Notes under the pieces: generated by a model | What the model saw: the letters and a program-made list of their open reading frames with translations, nothing else | Told to the model about the DNA's origin: nothing | Databases searched by the model: none | In this document: positions 1 through 8,949 of the stretch, piece after piece | Layout of the letters: every line of letters begins with the position of its first letter | Numbering within the stretch: position 1 is the stretch's first letter | NCBI GenBank assembly: GCA_028289645.1 | Contig: JANQOK010000023.1 | Span: 248,001-312,000 of the forward strand | Reading direction: 5' to 3' | DNA from: Anderseniella sp. | Lineage (GTDB): Bacteria; Pseudomonadota; Alphaproteobacteria; Rhizobiales; Aestuariivirgaceae | DNA length: 64,000 nucleotides | Program-made: the position numbers and the translations under genes

Positions 1-283
1 CGCCCCCCGTCATGGGCACACCATAATGGGCTTCGAGCATGGGCGGCGTGTTCGCCAGCATCACCGAAACCGTGTCGCCCTTGCTGATCCCCCTGGCGGC
101 CAGAGCCGAAGCCAGCTTGCGCGAGCGGGCGTAAAACTCGGTGTAGCTGAAGCGCTGATTGCCGTGCACGATGGCAGTATGATCGGGATAGACCCGCGCT
201 GAACGAGCCAGAAAACTGGTCGGGGTCAGGGGCTGATAATTGGCTTCGGTTTTGGCTAGGCCGGTGTCATATGGGCTGGTCAT
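1..283 (-). CDS. acyl-CoA synthetase (AMP-forming), N-terminal part, cut by window edge
   Basis: Reading the minus strand from an ATG at 283 gives an open frame running off the window start. It begins MTSPYDTGLAKTEANYQPL and continues with TPTSFLARSARVYPD, AIVHGNQRFSYTEF and GISKGDTVSVMLANTPPMLE. This is the usual N-terminal lobe of the ANL superfamily (DmdB-like or medium-chain fatty acyl-CoA ligases), which activate a carboxylate with ATP and transfer it to CoA. The AMP-binding core (P-loop TSGTTG) lies outside the window, so substrate cannot be judged. It is divergent from prpE, with a long non-coding gap between them. Family is fairly certain; the specific member is not. Confidence 0.85.
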   Translation of the reverse strand, partial: MTSPYDTGLAKTEANYQPLTPTSFLARSARVYPDHTAIVHGNQRFSYTEFYARSRKLASALAARGISKGDTVSVMLANTPPMLEAHYGVPMTGG

Positions 284-1185
284 GGGTGGCTTGGTATCCT
301 GCAGCGGGCTTGAGGGTTTGACTGGCGTTCAAGGATGCCTAGCGTGCAGCAGTCCCGGGCGCAATTCAACTAGAGGCCCATAGGGCTTGCCGGGCCTGTG
401 CGGACGCGTTGGCGGCCGGATCCGCAGCGCTGAAGCTGCAACAACCGTGCAGCCTTAGGCCCATGCGGGCCTTATCCGTGTGTTGCCGTCGCAGGCGCCG
501 CAGGGCCGGCGCGAGCTTCCCGCCTGGCGATACAGTGGGCCTGCAACCTTATGGGCAGCGCGCAGTATCATGCGGGCGACAATGTCTGCCAGAGGATGCC
601 CGCCCGTGGAGATAATGGGCAGGATCATGGTCACGGAGACTGGTAAAGTGGGCCAGAATGCCCATGTCCCGCGCAGTGGCCAGTGCATGAGAGCCGGCAC
701 GATGGCGTGAAATGAGGGGAATGTGATGATGCCCGGGGCCTGCACATAGTTGAACAACGACAGGCCCTCGGGCCGTCAGTCAGGGGGTATTCCGCCGCGG
801 TTCCCAGACAAGTCATGGTGTCCCTGTCGGCAAGTTGATGAGCGGGCCCAACGGCAGGAGGTTTAAAGACGGGTAAACCGGATCGGCAAGCGGGGGTCGG
901 CAAGGCGATGCTGTTCTCAGTGCCGGCCGATGTGGCGGCACAAGGGCCAAAAATGCACGGAAAAAACGGACATTCTCGTGCCGTTCAGCGCTATATAGGC
1001 CCGTCATCTGTGTTCAGCGGCACCGTAGAGGTCGATCAAAAGGTGAACATTTGGCCCAACTTGGCTGAAATCCCTGTCGGCGGCTCCGCTCGTCGAGCGG
1101 TATGCGCCTTTTTGGTGGCTTGCAACCATGGCAGGTTTGGCCACAATGCCAGAAACAAACGGGAAGTGCAGGGAACGCAGACAAC
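284..1185. other. 902-bp intergenic region with no convincing gene
   Basis: Several short open frames exist on both strands, but they overlap one another, are rich in Arg, Pro and Cys, and look like GC-rich noise. The region must hold the divergent promoters of the acyl-CoA synthetase and prpE. A small stem (CCGCTC-GTC-GAGCGG, 1086-1100) followed by a T-run at 1109-1113 lies about 75 bp before prpE. Nothing else is recognisable. Confidence 0.5.
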
Positions 1186-3093
1186 ATGAAGAGCCGCTAT
1201 CACGATATTTATGCCGGGTGGAAATCGGATCCGGAAGGATTCTGGGCGAAGGCTGCCGGGGACATTGACTGGACCAAGCCATGGGATGAGGTGTTCCAGA
1301 AGGTCGACGGGCTGGACCGGTGGTTTGTGGGGGCCGAATGCAACACCTGCTGGAATTGCGTCGACAGGCATGTCGAGGCCGGGCGCGGCGACCAGGCGGC
1401 GATCATCTATGACTCTCCCATCACCGGCGCCAAGCGCACTTACAGCTATTCCGAACTGCAGGAAGAAGTGGCGTGCTTTGCGCAGGTCCTGACTGACAAG
1501 GGCGCAGCCCGCGGCGACCGCGTCATCATCTACATGCCCATGGTGCCGGAGGCCGCAATCGCCATGCTGGCGTGCGCGCGGCTAGGCGTCATTCACTCTG
1601 TGGTATTTGGCGGATTCGCCGCTGCAGAGCTCGCTACACGTATCAATGACTGCGATCCGAAGCTTATTGTATCATCTTCGTGTGGTATTGAGCCTGGCAG
1701 AGTGATTGCCTACAAGCCTCTGCTGGACGAGGCCATTGAACTCGCCAAGGCAAAGCCGGCGGGTACAATTGTGCTGCAACGCGAACAGGCGACGGCTGAC
1801 ATGAAGGCCGGTTACGATCACGACTGGCAGACGGAAGTTGATGCCGTTCGGGCCGCAGGGCGCGGTGCTGACTGTGTTCCGGTCAAGGCCACCGATCCGC
1901 TTTACATTCTTTACACCTCCGGAACGACGGGACAGCCAAAGGGCGTGGTGCGCGACAATGGCGGGCACATGGTGGCGCTGAAATGGTCGATGTCGGCCAT
2001 GTACGGCGTTGAGCCTGGCGAAGTGTACTGGGCGGCCTCCGACGTGGGCTGGGTGGTTGGCCATTCCTATATTGTGTATGCGCCGCTGCTGCATGGCTGC
2101 ACGACGATCCTGTTTGAGGGAAAACCGGTCGGGACGCCGGATGCGGGGACGTTCTGGCGGGTCATCTCCGAACACAAGGCGGTGTGCCTGTTTACGGCAC
2201 CGACAGCATTCCGGGCCATCAAAAAGGAGGATCCGAAAGGCGAGTTCATCGGCAAGTACGACCTTTCACACTTCCGGACACTGTTCCTGGCCGGAGAACG
2301 CGCTGACCCCGACACGATCGAATGGGCACAGCAAGTTCTGCAGGTGCCGGTGATCGACCACTGGTGGCAAACCGAGACCGGATGGACGATTGCAGGCAAT
2401 CCGGTTGGCCTCGGCACACTGCCCGTCAAGCTGGGTTCACCTGCAGTGCCGATGCCGGGCTATGACATTCAGGTTCTGGACGAAGGTGGCCATGAAGTGG
2501 CGCGCGGCGAGCTGGGAGCCGTGTGCGTAAAGCTGCCGCTGCCGCCGTCCTGCCTGCCAACCCTGTGGAACGCTGACGAGCGGTTCCGCGACAGTTACCT
2601 TACGGCCTATCCCGGCTACTACGAGACCTCGGACGCCGGATACATGGATGATGACGGCTATCTGTACATCATGGCGCGCACCGATGACATCATCAACGTC
2701 GCAGGCCACCGGCTGTCGACCGGCGGTATGGAGGAGGTGCTTGCTTCTCATTCTGATGTGGCGGAATGCGCTGTCGTCGGCGTTGCGGACAAGTTGAAGG
2801 GCCAGTTGCCCATCGGGTTCGTGGTGCTGAAATCCGGCGTCAACAAGAAGCCGGAAGAAGTCGAGAGCGAATGCGTCAAACTGGTGCGGGAAAAAATTGG
2901 CGCCGTGGCCGCGTTGCGCACGGTGATGGTTGTGTCGCGGCTGCCCAAGACGCGGTCAGGCAAGATCTTGCGGGCTACCGTGCGGTCGATCGCCGACGGT
3001 AGTGACTGGAAGATGCCGGCCACCATTGACGACCCGGCGATCCTCGATGAACTGACCGCTGCGATGACCGCGCGAAGTGTTGGAAGTCTTTGA
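1186..3093 (+). CDS. prpE: propionyl-CoA synthetase PrpE
   Basis: AMP-forming ligase of 635 residues that converts propionate, ATP and CoA to propionyl-CoA in the cytoplasm. The N-terminus (YHDIYAGWKSDPEGFW, then WTKPWDEVF) is the acetyl/propionyl-CoA synthetase ACS-type domain. The P-loop ILYTSGTTGQPKGVV lies near residues 240-253, and the C-terminal PKTRSGKILR near 587-596 holds the lysine that is acetyl-regulated in this family. The WAASDVGWVVGHSYIVY stretch is typical of PrpE rather than Acs. The open frame extends upstream to 1102, but the ATG at 1186 matches the family N-terminus. It overlaps the next gene by 4 bp. Confidence 0.93.
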   Translation: MKSRYHDIYAGWKSDPEGFWAKAAGDIDWTKPWDEVFQKVDGLDRWFVGAECNTCWNCVDRHVEAGRGDQAAIIYDSPITGAKRTYSYSELQEEVACFAQVLTDKGAARGDRVIIYMPMVPEAAIAMLACARLGVIHSVVFGGFAAAELATRINDCDPKLIVSSSCGIEPGRVIAYKPLLDEAIELAKAKPAGTIVLQREQATADMKAGYDHDWQTEVDAVRAAGRGADCVPVKATDPLYILYTSGTTGQPKGVVRDNGGHMVALKWSMSAMYGVEPGEVYWAASDVGWVVGHSYIVYAPLLHGCTTILFEGKPVGTPDAGTFWRVISEHKAVCLFTAPTAFRAIKKEDPKGEFIGKYDLSHFRTLFLAGERADPDTIEWAQQVLQVPVIDHWWQTETGWTIAGNPVGLGTLPVKLGSPAVPMPGYDIQVLDEGGHEVARGELGAVCVKLPLPPSCLPTLWNADERFRDSYLTAYPGYYETSDAGYMDDDGYLYIMARTDDIINVAGHRLSTGGMEEVLASHSDVAECAVVGVADKLKGQLPIGFVVLKSGVNKKPEEVESECVKLVREKIGAVAALRTVMVVSRLPKTRSGKILRATVRSIADGSDWKMPATIDDPAILDELTAAMTARSVGSL

Positions 3094-3593
3094 TAAATAT
3101 AGATTATATTCAGACTATGGCTCGTTACAACGGGTGGCAGAACCAGTCCGTTTTTGATGCTGCCGATACGTTGGATGAGGCTGAGCGAAACCTGGATCGC
3201 GGCGCGTTTTTCGGATCGATCCATGGCACCTTGAGCCACCTGTTGTGGGGCGACCAGATCTGGATGCACAGGTTCTCCGGCAGTCCGCTGCCGGCTGCAT
3301 CATCGATTGAGGCCTCGCCGGGCATGGTCGCTGGCTGGGAAGAACTCAAGCGGCAGCGCACGGCCATGGATCAGGCTATTTCAACATGGGCGCAAGGGAT
3401 GGACCCGGCGTGGCTGGAAGATGACCTAACCTGGTTTTCAGGCGCAGCGAAGCGTGAGGTGAGCAAGCCGGCGGGCTTTCTGGTCATGCACTTCTTCAAC
3501 CATCAGACGCATCATCGCGGTCAGGTTCATGCCATGCTGACCGCGGCAGGCGCCAAACCGGACGACACCGATCTGTTCTATATGGACATTTAG
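3090..3593 (+). CDS. DinB-family putative metal-dependent protein
   Basis: A 167-residue four-helix DinB/YfiT-like protein. Family hallmarks are ARYNGWQNQ near the N-terminus, GSIHGTLSHLLWGD with a ligand histidine, and FFNHQTHHRGQVH near the C-terminus, where further metal-binding histidines lie. These proteins are often thiol-dependent transferases or of unknown activity; the substrate cannot be told here. I chose the TTG at 3090, which overlaps the prpE stop (TTGA), because homologues carry about nine residues before ARYN. The ATG at 3117 is the alternative. It is translationally coupled to prpE. Confidence 0.8.
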   Translation: MINIDYIQTMARYNGWQNQSVFDAADTLDEAERNLDRGAFFGSIHGTLSHLLWGDQIWMHRFSGSPLPAASSIEASPGMVAGWEELKRQRTAMDQAISTWAQGMDPAWLEDDLTWFSGAAKREVSKPAGFLVMHFFNHQTHHRGQVHAMLTAAGAKPDDTDLFYMDI

Positions 3594-3909
3594 CACCGGC
3601 ATTTGGGTCAAAGCATCACGTGCCAAATCTGCAAACTGGAAATTTGCCATTCCCGTCACCGCAGCGAAAGCTGGGGTCCAGTCCCAGTTGACTGTCGGGT
3701 ACCTGGCGAGAGATGGATTCCGGCCTTCGCTGGAATGACGACTGTTGGAGCTTCACACCTCCCGACTAGCGCTCAAACTGCGAGACACGCCCAGATCGTG
3801 AACACAGTGTTTATCGGGCATGCGTAAACCGGCGTGCCAATTACCGCTTCTTTAAGACCGGATGATCTAGTGTGACCCTGGGTCATGTTTCGCAAGCGGT
3901 TGTCTCTAC
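3594..3909. other. intergenic region with one palindromic repeat
   Basis: A 316-bp gap between two plus-strand genes. It holds the interspersed inverted repeat annotated at 3654-3740. The rest presumably carries the promoter of the DMT exporter; no gene is visible. Confidence 0.5.
3654..3740. repeat. interspersed palindromic element (REP/BIME-like)
   Basis: The arms 3654-3680 and 3714-3740 are imperfect reverse complements over 27 bp, ending in CGTCA/TGACG with a core AGCGAAAGC/GGCCTTCGCT. This resembles the CGTCATTCC...GCGAAAGC...GGAATCCA elements scattered between genes in many proteobacteria. Mismatches between arms are mostly ones that would still form G-U pairs in RNA. No associated transposase is present here. 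Confidence 0.6.
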
Positions 3910-4872
3910 ATGGTTGAACAGCGCAGCAACTCAAATCTGATCGGTATCATGTGTGTGCTTGGCGGGACATTCGCCCTTGGCATCCAGGATATGATCATCA
4001 AGCTGGTGTCGGGTACCTATCCCCTGCACGAGATTGGTTTCGTGCGCTCTGTTTTCGCCATTCTTCTGACCTGTGTGTTTCTCAAGATGGAGGGCGGATT
4101 CAGGCAGCTCAGGTCCAGCCGCCCCGGCACTCACCTGGCACGCGGAATTCTGCTGATCTGCGCCAACATGGCCTATTTTCTGGGCTTGGCGTCCATGCCG
4201 CTTGGCGATGCGGCGGCCATTTTCTTTTCTGCACCGCTGATCATTACCCTGCTGGCGATTCCGTTCCTGGGAGAAAAGATCGGCCTGCAAAGGTGGCTGG
4301 CGGTGTCGATGGGCATGATCGGCGTCATCATCATGCTGCGTCCGGGGACCGATGCGATCCGGCTGGTGGGACTTTTGCCGCTGTTTGCGGCGGTCTGTTA
4401 CGCCTCCATCCAGATTCTGGCACGTAAGCTGGGTGCGATAGAAAACGCATCCGTAATGGCTTTTTATGTTCAGGTTTGCTTTATCGTCTTCTCCCTCGGA
4501 TTCGGCCTCGTGTTCGGATCGGGGTGGATGTCGAGCGGCACCAATGTGACGCTGGATTTCCTGTTCAGGGCGTGGAGCGTTCCGGATGCATTTGGCTTTG
4601 CGATGATGGCTGCCTGCGGGCTATTGGTCGGTATTGGCGGCTATCTGCTGTCGCACGCCTACCGCATTGCCCAGGTGCGCACGGTGGCGCCATTTGAATA
4701 TGCCGGGCTGCCGTTCGCCGTGCTGCTCGGCTTCATCGTATGGGGAGATCTGCCGGACAGATTGAGCATCATAGGCATTCTGCTGATTGCCCTGTCCGGT
4801 CTGTATGTGTTTTACAGGGAAAACCTGGTGCGCAAGCAGGCCATCGTCAAAGAGCCTGTCCTGCGCGACTAG
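3910..4872 (+). CDS. DMT/EamA-family drug/metabolite exporter
   Basis: A 320-residue inner-membrane protein with about ten hydrophobic segments arranged as two EamA halves. The first half starts IGIMCVLGGTFALGIQDMIIKL, and the family-typical MPLGDAAAIFFSAPLIITLLA follows with LGEKIGLQRW. The second half begins with the AVCYASIQILARKLG stretch and includes APFEYAGLPFAVLLGFIVWGD. It is close to the RhaT/S-adenosylmethionine-transporter-like branch common in alphaproteobacteria. Substrate is unknown. It stands alone, convergent with trcR. Confidence 0.88.
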   Translation: MVEQRSNSNLIGIMCVLGGTFALGIQDMIIKLVSGTYPLHEIGFVRSVFAILLTCVFLKMEGGFRQLRSSRPGTHLARGILLICANMAYFLGLASMPLGDAAAIFFSAPLIITLLAIPFLGEKIGLQRWLAVSMGMIGVIIMLRPGTDAIRLVGLLPLFAAVCYASIQILARKLGAIENASVMAFYVQVCFIVFSLGFGLVFGSGWMSSGTNVTLDFLFRAWSVPDAFGFAMMAACGLLVGIGGYLLSHAYRIAQVRTVAPFEYAGLPFAVLLGFIVWGDLPDRLSIIGILLIALSGLYVFYRENLVRKQAIVKEPVLRD

Positions 4873-4966
4873 ATCATGAAACTGAACGCTCCCGGGGCGA
4901 CCGAGCACCTTGTTTGGGTTCAACCGACCCCATGGTGCTCCAGAGCGTCCTGCGCCGGAGACGGCG

Positions 4967-5755
4967 TTACTTGTCTTCTGCCGGTGTTTCGGTCTTCAGG
5001 TCTTTCAGCTTGGCAAACACTGAATCGGCGTCCACGTCTGCTTCTTCTTCCTTGGCCTGTGGTTCGACCTCTTCCGGCTTGAAGTCCTTGAATGCCTCAT
5101 CGGCATCCGGCGCCGCTGCTTCTTCCTCGACCGGCTCTGTCGGTGCATCGGCAATCGCATAAGGCGGCGGGACGGTCTCTTCAGCCGGCATGAGCGTGCG
5201 CTCGGGAAGTTTTCCGCCGGCCTTCTCGACGCGCTTGGCCGCCTTGCGGACCGCAAGGTCCAGTTCCAGCTGGGAACACAGGCCCAGTGTCACCGGATCG
5301 ACAGGCTTGAGGTTCTGGCTGTTCCAGTGGGTGCGGTCACGGATGGCATTAATCGTTGTCTTGGTGGTGCCGACCAGCTTCATGATCTGGCTGTCCGCCA
5401 GTTCAGGATGGTAGCGCAGCAGCCAGCTGATCGCGTCGGGCCGGTCCTGACGGCGTGACACCGGCGTGTATTTTGGGCCCTTGCGCTTGGCTGCGACAGG
5501 AACAACGATCTTCGACTTGGCCAGCTGCAGTTTGTAGCTGGGGTCCTTTTCGCCCGCCTCGATTTCATCGCGGGTGATCTGGTTGGCTGCAATCGGATCC
5601 ATGCCCTTGATGCCGACCGCGACTTCGCCATCGGCGATGCCCTTAACCTCGAGCGTATGCAGTTTGCAGAATTCGCCGATCTGGCTGAATGTCAGTGCCG
5701 TGTTGTCGACCAGCCACACGGCAGTGGCTTTCGGCATCAATGGTGTGTCAGACAT
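4967..5755 (-). CDS. trcR: TrcR-like cell-cycle transcriptional regulator (DUF1013)
   Basis: A 262-residue DUF1013 protein. The N-terminus MSDTPLMPKATAVWLVDNT, TFSQIGEFCKLH and GIKGMDPIAANQITRDEIE are diagnostic. In the middle, AISWLLRYHPELADSQIMKLVGTTKTTI is a helix-turn-helix. The C-terminal third is acidic and probably disordered (EEEAAAPDADEAFKDF and similar). In Caulobacter the TrcR family acts on the ccrM methyltransferase promoter, so this is likely a cell-cycle regulator. A good ribosome site (AAGGAGAA) lies just before the ATG at 5755. Confidence 0.85.
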   Translation of the reverse strand: MSDTPLMPKATAVWLVDNTALTFSQIGEFCKLHTLEVKGIADGEVAVGIKGMDPIAANQITRDEIEAGEKDPSYKLQLAKSKIVVPVAAKRKGPKYTPVSRRQDRPDAISWLLRYHPELADSQIMKLVGTTKTTINAIRDRTHWNSQNLKPVDPVTLGLCSQLELDLAVRKAAKRVEKAGGKLPERTLMPAEETVPPPYAIADAPTEPVEEEAAAPDADEAFKDFKPEEVEPQAKEEEADVDADSVFAKLKDLKTETPAEDK

Positions 5756-5873
5756 AAGAGTTCTCCTTCAGAACCTGAGCGCCGGTTCTGCTGATCCAGT
5801 GGGATCAATGCTGCTTGGGATGGCTGGTATATAATGCCGATGGACATGTTACGCAATTGCTGATTTTTGTCGC

Positions 5874-6527
5874 TCACAGATTATAGCTCAAGTCGCTGGC
5901 TTCACCGGCGGCGCGTTTTGCGTAGTGCTCTTCGAAGTTGAGCATGTCCATGAGCCCTGTTCCGCTCTCAAATGCGGCAAAAGCCCTGGTTTCATTGGCC
6001 ATGATGTCACGGGCGCCGGGCACCAGCGCCGACAGCTCGTCGTCGGTGCCGCAGATGACGCCGTCAGCATCACCAAACACCACATCACCGGGTGACACGA
6101 CAATGCCGCCGCAGGAGACAGCAATGCCGATGTCGCCGATGGTCTGGATTGTGCCTGCGACAGGATGCACGGCGCGAGCATAGACCGGCAGGTCGATGTC
6201 CTGCATGGCAGCGGAGTCGCGCACCATGCCGTCCACGATGATACCACCCAACTTCTTGCGATGAGCTTCCAGGGCGAACATTTCGCCGGCCAGCGCCAGG
6301 TGGCCGCCACGGCCGTCAATGACCAGCACGTCGCCGGCCTCGGCGTCGGCCAGAACGCGCATGACTGTCAGGAAGTCATTGCGGCACGATGCGGTTCGCG
6401 CGCGCCCCAACAGCTTGCGGCCCGGATTGATACGCCTGATGCCGGCATCCATGGCACGAACATGCTTGTTGATGTCGGCGAGCATTGAGGTTTCGAGCTC
6501 GGCGAGCTGGTCGAGTAGGGTGGTCAT
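5874..6527 (-). CDS. RraA-family protein (aldolase/decarboxylase-like)
   Basis: 217 residues. The RraA/HMG-CHA-aldolase fold is shown by LVIDGRGG, LGGIIVDGMVRDSAAMQDIDLPVYARAVHPV and VVSPGDVVFGDADGVI; the GDxxxxDxDG segment and the R-D pair are the metal and substrate residues of the family. Members cleave 4-hydroxy-4-methyl-2-oxoglutarate or have unknown roles. The frame opens at 6551, but the ATG at 6527 has AAGG upstream and lies outside the hairpin at 6551-6570, so I prefer it. It is downstream of, and probably cotranscribed with, the Tat-exported cyclase gene. Confidence 0.82.
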   Translation of the reverse strand: MTTLLDQLAELETSMLADINKHVRAMDAGIRRINPGRKLLGRARTASCRNDFLTVMRVLADAEAGDVLVIDGRGGHLALAGEMFALEAHRKKLGGIIVDGMVRDSAAMQDIDLPVYARAVHPVAGTIQTIGDIGIAVSCGGIVVSPGDVVFGDADGVICGTDDELSALVPGARDIMANETRAFAAFESGTGLMDMLNFEEHYAKRAAGEASDLSYNL

Positions 6528-6550
6528 GATATCTACCTTGATAAGACTCA

Positions 6551-6570
6551 TCCCGGCGCTACCGCCGGGA
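6551..6570 (-). terminator. perfect 8-bp hairpin between cyclase and RraA-like genes
   Basis: TCCCGGCG-CTAC-CGCCGGGA, a perfect stem in the 65-bp gap between two minus-strand genes. No T-run follows, so it is more likely an mRNA stability or partial attenuation element than a full terminator. Confidence 0.4.
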
Positions 6571-6592
6571 TGTTGTGCTGGTTGCGGCTGGA

Positions 6593-7408
6593 TCAGACCA
6601 TGGCAAAAATGCGGGCCGGTCCGCCAGTGCCGCCACGGTGCTTCGGCGCACCGACGACAAGGGTCGCGCCCTTGGCAGGCACGGCGTCGAGATTGGCCAG
6701 GTTTTCAATGCCCCAGCGATTGGTCGGCAGCCAGGCATAGTGGGTGGCGAAGTCGGCAGACTGACCATAGTCAAGCGACAGCGTATCAACCGCCATGCCG
6801 ACCGCGCCGGTCTCCAGCAGCACATTTGTCGCCTCGATGTGGAAACCAGGGAAATGCATTTTCTTTTCAGCGTCGGCGCCGCGGAACTTGTCGCTGCCGA
6901 CATGTGCCGCCCAGCCGGAGTTCATCGCCACACAGGCTTTGTCGGGTATCGGGCCGTTGGCGTCGGTCCAGGCCTTCACGTCATCCGGGGTGACCTGGTA
7001 ATCGGCGTTTTCCGCCGCCTTGGCCTTCACGTCGATGACGCACAGCGGGCAGACCAGGTTGGCCATCGGTATCTCGGCAACCGACTGGCCGTCGGCGGAA
7101 AAATGCAGCGGAGCATCCATGTGCGTGCCGGTATGTTCGTTGACACGCAATTCAAGCAGATTGAAGCCATTGTCCTTGAAGTTGAATTTCTGGTCCCTGA
7201 AGAACTGCTGCGCGCCGAAATAGGTCGGGAACTCCTCATGCAGTTCATGTGTCATGTCCTCCACCTTTTCGTGTCCCGCAGCCAGGGCCGGGGCAGACAT
7301 GGGCGCGGTGACCGCCGCAGCCGCGACACCCGCAGCGGCCGTCTGAAACAGCGCCCGCCGCGACAGCATTTGCGCCTTAACGCTCTCAATTACACATGCA
7401 TCACACAT
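6593..7408 (-). CDS. Tat-exported cyclase-family metal-dependent hydrolase
   Basis: 271 residues. The catalytic signature HTGTHMDAPLHF at residues 92-103 is the HxGTHxDxPxH motif of the cyclase/kynurenine-formamidase family, a metal-binding amidohydrolase fold. The N-terminus MCDACVIESVKAQMLSRR leads into a twin-arginine signal (SRRALFQTAAAG, then an Ala-rich segment ending near residue 44), so the enzyme is probably periplasmic. A strong ribosome site AGGAGAGG precedes the ATG at 7408. Substrate is unknown. It is followed by the RraA-like gene, which suggests a short catabolic pathway for a ring-derived compound, but this is inference. Confidence 0.85.
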   Translation of the reverse strand: MCDACVIESVKAQMLSRRALFQTAAAGVAAAAVTAPMSAPALAAGHEKVEDMTHELHEEFPTYFGAQQFFRDQKFNFKDNGFNLLELRVNEHTGTHMDAPLHFSADGQSVAEIPMANLVCPLCVIDVKAKAAENADYQVTPDDVKAWTDANGPIPDKACVAMNSGWAAHVGSDKFRGADAEKKMHFPGFHIEATNVLLETGAVGMAVDTLSLDYGQSADFATHYAWLPTNRWGIENLANLDAVPAKGATLVVGAPKHRGGTGGPARIFAMV

Positions 7409-7530
7409 TTAAACCTCTCCTCACTCGGTGACCCAGAAATTCCCGCGCGCAAGGCCCGGAAACCTGCAGCTTAGCACCAGTTGCGGCAGAGGCCAGTGGA
7501 TTTACCGTGATCGTCTGCTAATGCTGGGAT

Positions 7531-8529
7531 CTAGACTTCCAGCACAATCTTGCCGATGTGGGCCGAGGTCTCCATCAGCGCATGCGCCTCGTCGGCTTGC
7601 GCCAGCGGGAAGGTCCTGAACAGCTGCGGCTTGACTTTGCCGTCCTCGATCAGGGGCCAGACGGTCTTGCGCAGTGCAGCGGCTATGGCCGCCTTGTCGG
7701 CGGTGGGACGGATGCGCAGTGTGGATCCGGTCAGGGTCAGGCGTTTCAGCATGACCATCATGAAATCAACTTCTGCCTTCGAACCGTTGAGATAGGCGAT
7801 GTTGACGATCCGGCCATCGCGCGCTGCCGCCTTGATGTTGCGCTGAATGTAGTCGCCACCGACCATGTCGAGTATCACGTCGACACCTTTCTTGCCGGTT
7901 GCCTGTTTCAGGACCTCGACAAAATCTTCCTCGCGATAGTTGATGGCGCGTGCGGCGCCAAGCTGTTCACAGGCCGCGCACTTGTCGGCTGAGCCCGCAG
8001 TGGCATACACGGTTGCCCCAAGTTGGGACGCAATCTGGATGGCGGTTGTGCCAATACCGGACGAGCCGCCATGGACGAGCAGGCTTTCACCCGGTTTCAG
8101 GTGTCCGCGTTCGAACACGTTGGTCCATACAGTGAAGAAGGTTTCCGGCACACCGGCTGCTTCGGCCATGGTGAGACCTTGCGGCACCGGCAGCGCGTTG
8201 CTCTCGTGGACAGTGCAATATTCGGCATAGCCGCCACCGGCGACCAGGGCGCAGACCTTGTCACCGACTTTCCAGGCAGATGCGCCGTCGCCAACGCCTG
8301 CAACCTCGCCGGCTATTTCCAGCCCCGGGATTTCCGATGCTCCGGGCGGCGGCGGATAGGCTCCCTTGCGCTGCAGCACATCCGGGCGGTTCACCCCGGC
8401 GGCTGCAACCTTGATCAAAACCTCACCGGCACCGGGCGCCGGAACGGGTATTTGGGCCGGTTTCAGCACTTCCGGGCCACCTGGCGTGGATATTTCGATC
8501 GCGGTCATTGAAGACGGAATATTGGTCAC
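7531..8529 (-). CDS. NAD(P)H-quinone oxidoreductase (zeta-crystallin/PIG3 type)
   Basis: 332-residue zinc-independent medium-chain dehydrogenase/reductase. Motifs: AAGVNRPDVLQRKGAYPPPPG in the GroES-like part, PETFFTVWTNVF, and the nucleotide-binding LLVHGGSSGIGTTAIQIA near residues 150-167, then YATAGSADKC. These are the TP53I3/PIG3-like quinone reductases, soluble cytoplasmic enzymes. A GTG at 8529 gives an N-terminus that matches relatives with about seven residues before MTAIEI; the ATG at 8508 is the alternative, without an obvious ribosome site. It is divergent from the DUF1192 gene across 106 bp. Confidence 0.88.
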   Translation of the reverse strand: MTNIPSSMTAIEISTPGGPEVLKPAQIPVPAPGAGEVLIKVAAAGVNRPDVLQRKGAYPPPPGASEIPGLEIAGEVAGVGDGASAWKVGDKVCALVAGGGYAEYCTVHESNALPVPQGLTMAEAAGVPETFFTVWTNVFERGHLKPGESLLVHGGSSGIGTTAIQIASQLGATVYATAGSADKCAACEQLGAARAINYREEDFVEVLKQATGKKGVDVILDMVGGDYIQRNIKAAARDGRIVNIAYLNGSKAEVDFMMVMLKRLTLTGSTLRIRPTADKAAIAAALRKTVWPLIEDGKVKPQLFRTFPLAQADEAHALMETSAHIGKIVLEV

Positions 8530-8635
8530 AGCGGATGGCGCCTCATATGCAAAGGTTGTCAGGAAATTGCCGGGCAGGCATTATGACGCCACTAGTAATG
8601 GTGCTGTAGGCCGGTTGCAAGCGGAGGTCATTGTC

Positions 8636-8821
8636 ATGGACGAAGAAATCATCACGCCGAAAAAACCCGGTCCCGCCGTTGGGGAAGACCTGTCTGAGCT
8701 GTCTGTTGAGGAATTGCAGAATCGGGTGCTGGAATTCGAGGATGAAATCGTGCGCCTGAAGGCCGAAATAGAGGGAAAGCAGTCGTCCAAGGTGGCCGCA
8801 GACTCGTTTTTCAAGCTGTGA
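8636..8821 (+). CDS. DUF1192 small conserved protein
   Basis: 61 residues starting MDEEIITPKKPGP, with a helical stretch LSVEELQNRVLEFEDEIVRLKAEIEGKQ that will form a short coiled coil, ending SFFKL. This is the DUF1192 family, short proteins nearly universal in alphaproteobacteria and of unknown function. The ATG at 8636 has CGGAGG eight bases upstream; the open frame extends further 5' into the intergenic region but that part is not conserved-looking. Confidence 0.82.
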   Translation: MDEEIITPKKPGPAVGEDLSELSVEELQNRVLEFEDEIVRLKAEIEGKQSSKVAADSFFKL

Positions 8822-8928
8822 TGATGTCCTAAGGGCAATTTTTTTGCCGGTCTAAGCCATTGGATTGAATCGGTTATCTGAAAAGTAACCTGAATAAATT
8901 GCTTCAATATTGACCAAAATGAATCACA

Positions 8929-8943
8929 TTAACCTTTTGGTAA
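8929..8943 (+). promoter_or_regulatory. CtrA-like binding box
   Basis: TTAA-CCTTTTG-GTAA fits the CtrA full-site consensus TTAA-N7-TTAA at seven of eight positions. It lies in the region upstream of rcdA, whose Caulobacter homologue is in the CtrA regulon. The same spacing is found at 58404-58418 upstream of tolQ. Confidence 0.45.
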
Positions 8944-8949
8944 GGATCT

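Noticed and set aside
284-1185. Genes in the overlapping frames upstream of prpE
   Set aside because: Frames on both strands overlap each other, have no family motifs and have Arg/Cys-rich composition typical of GC-rich noise.
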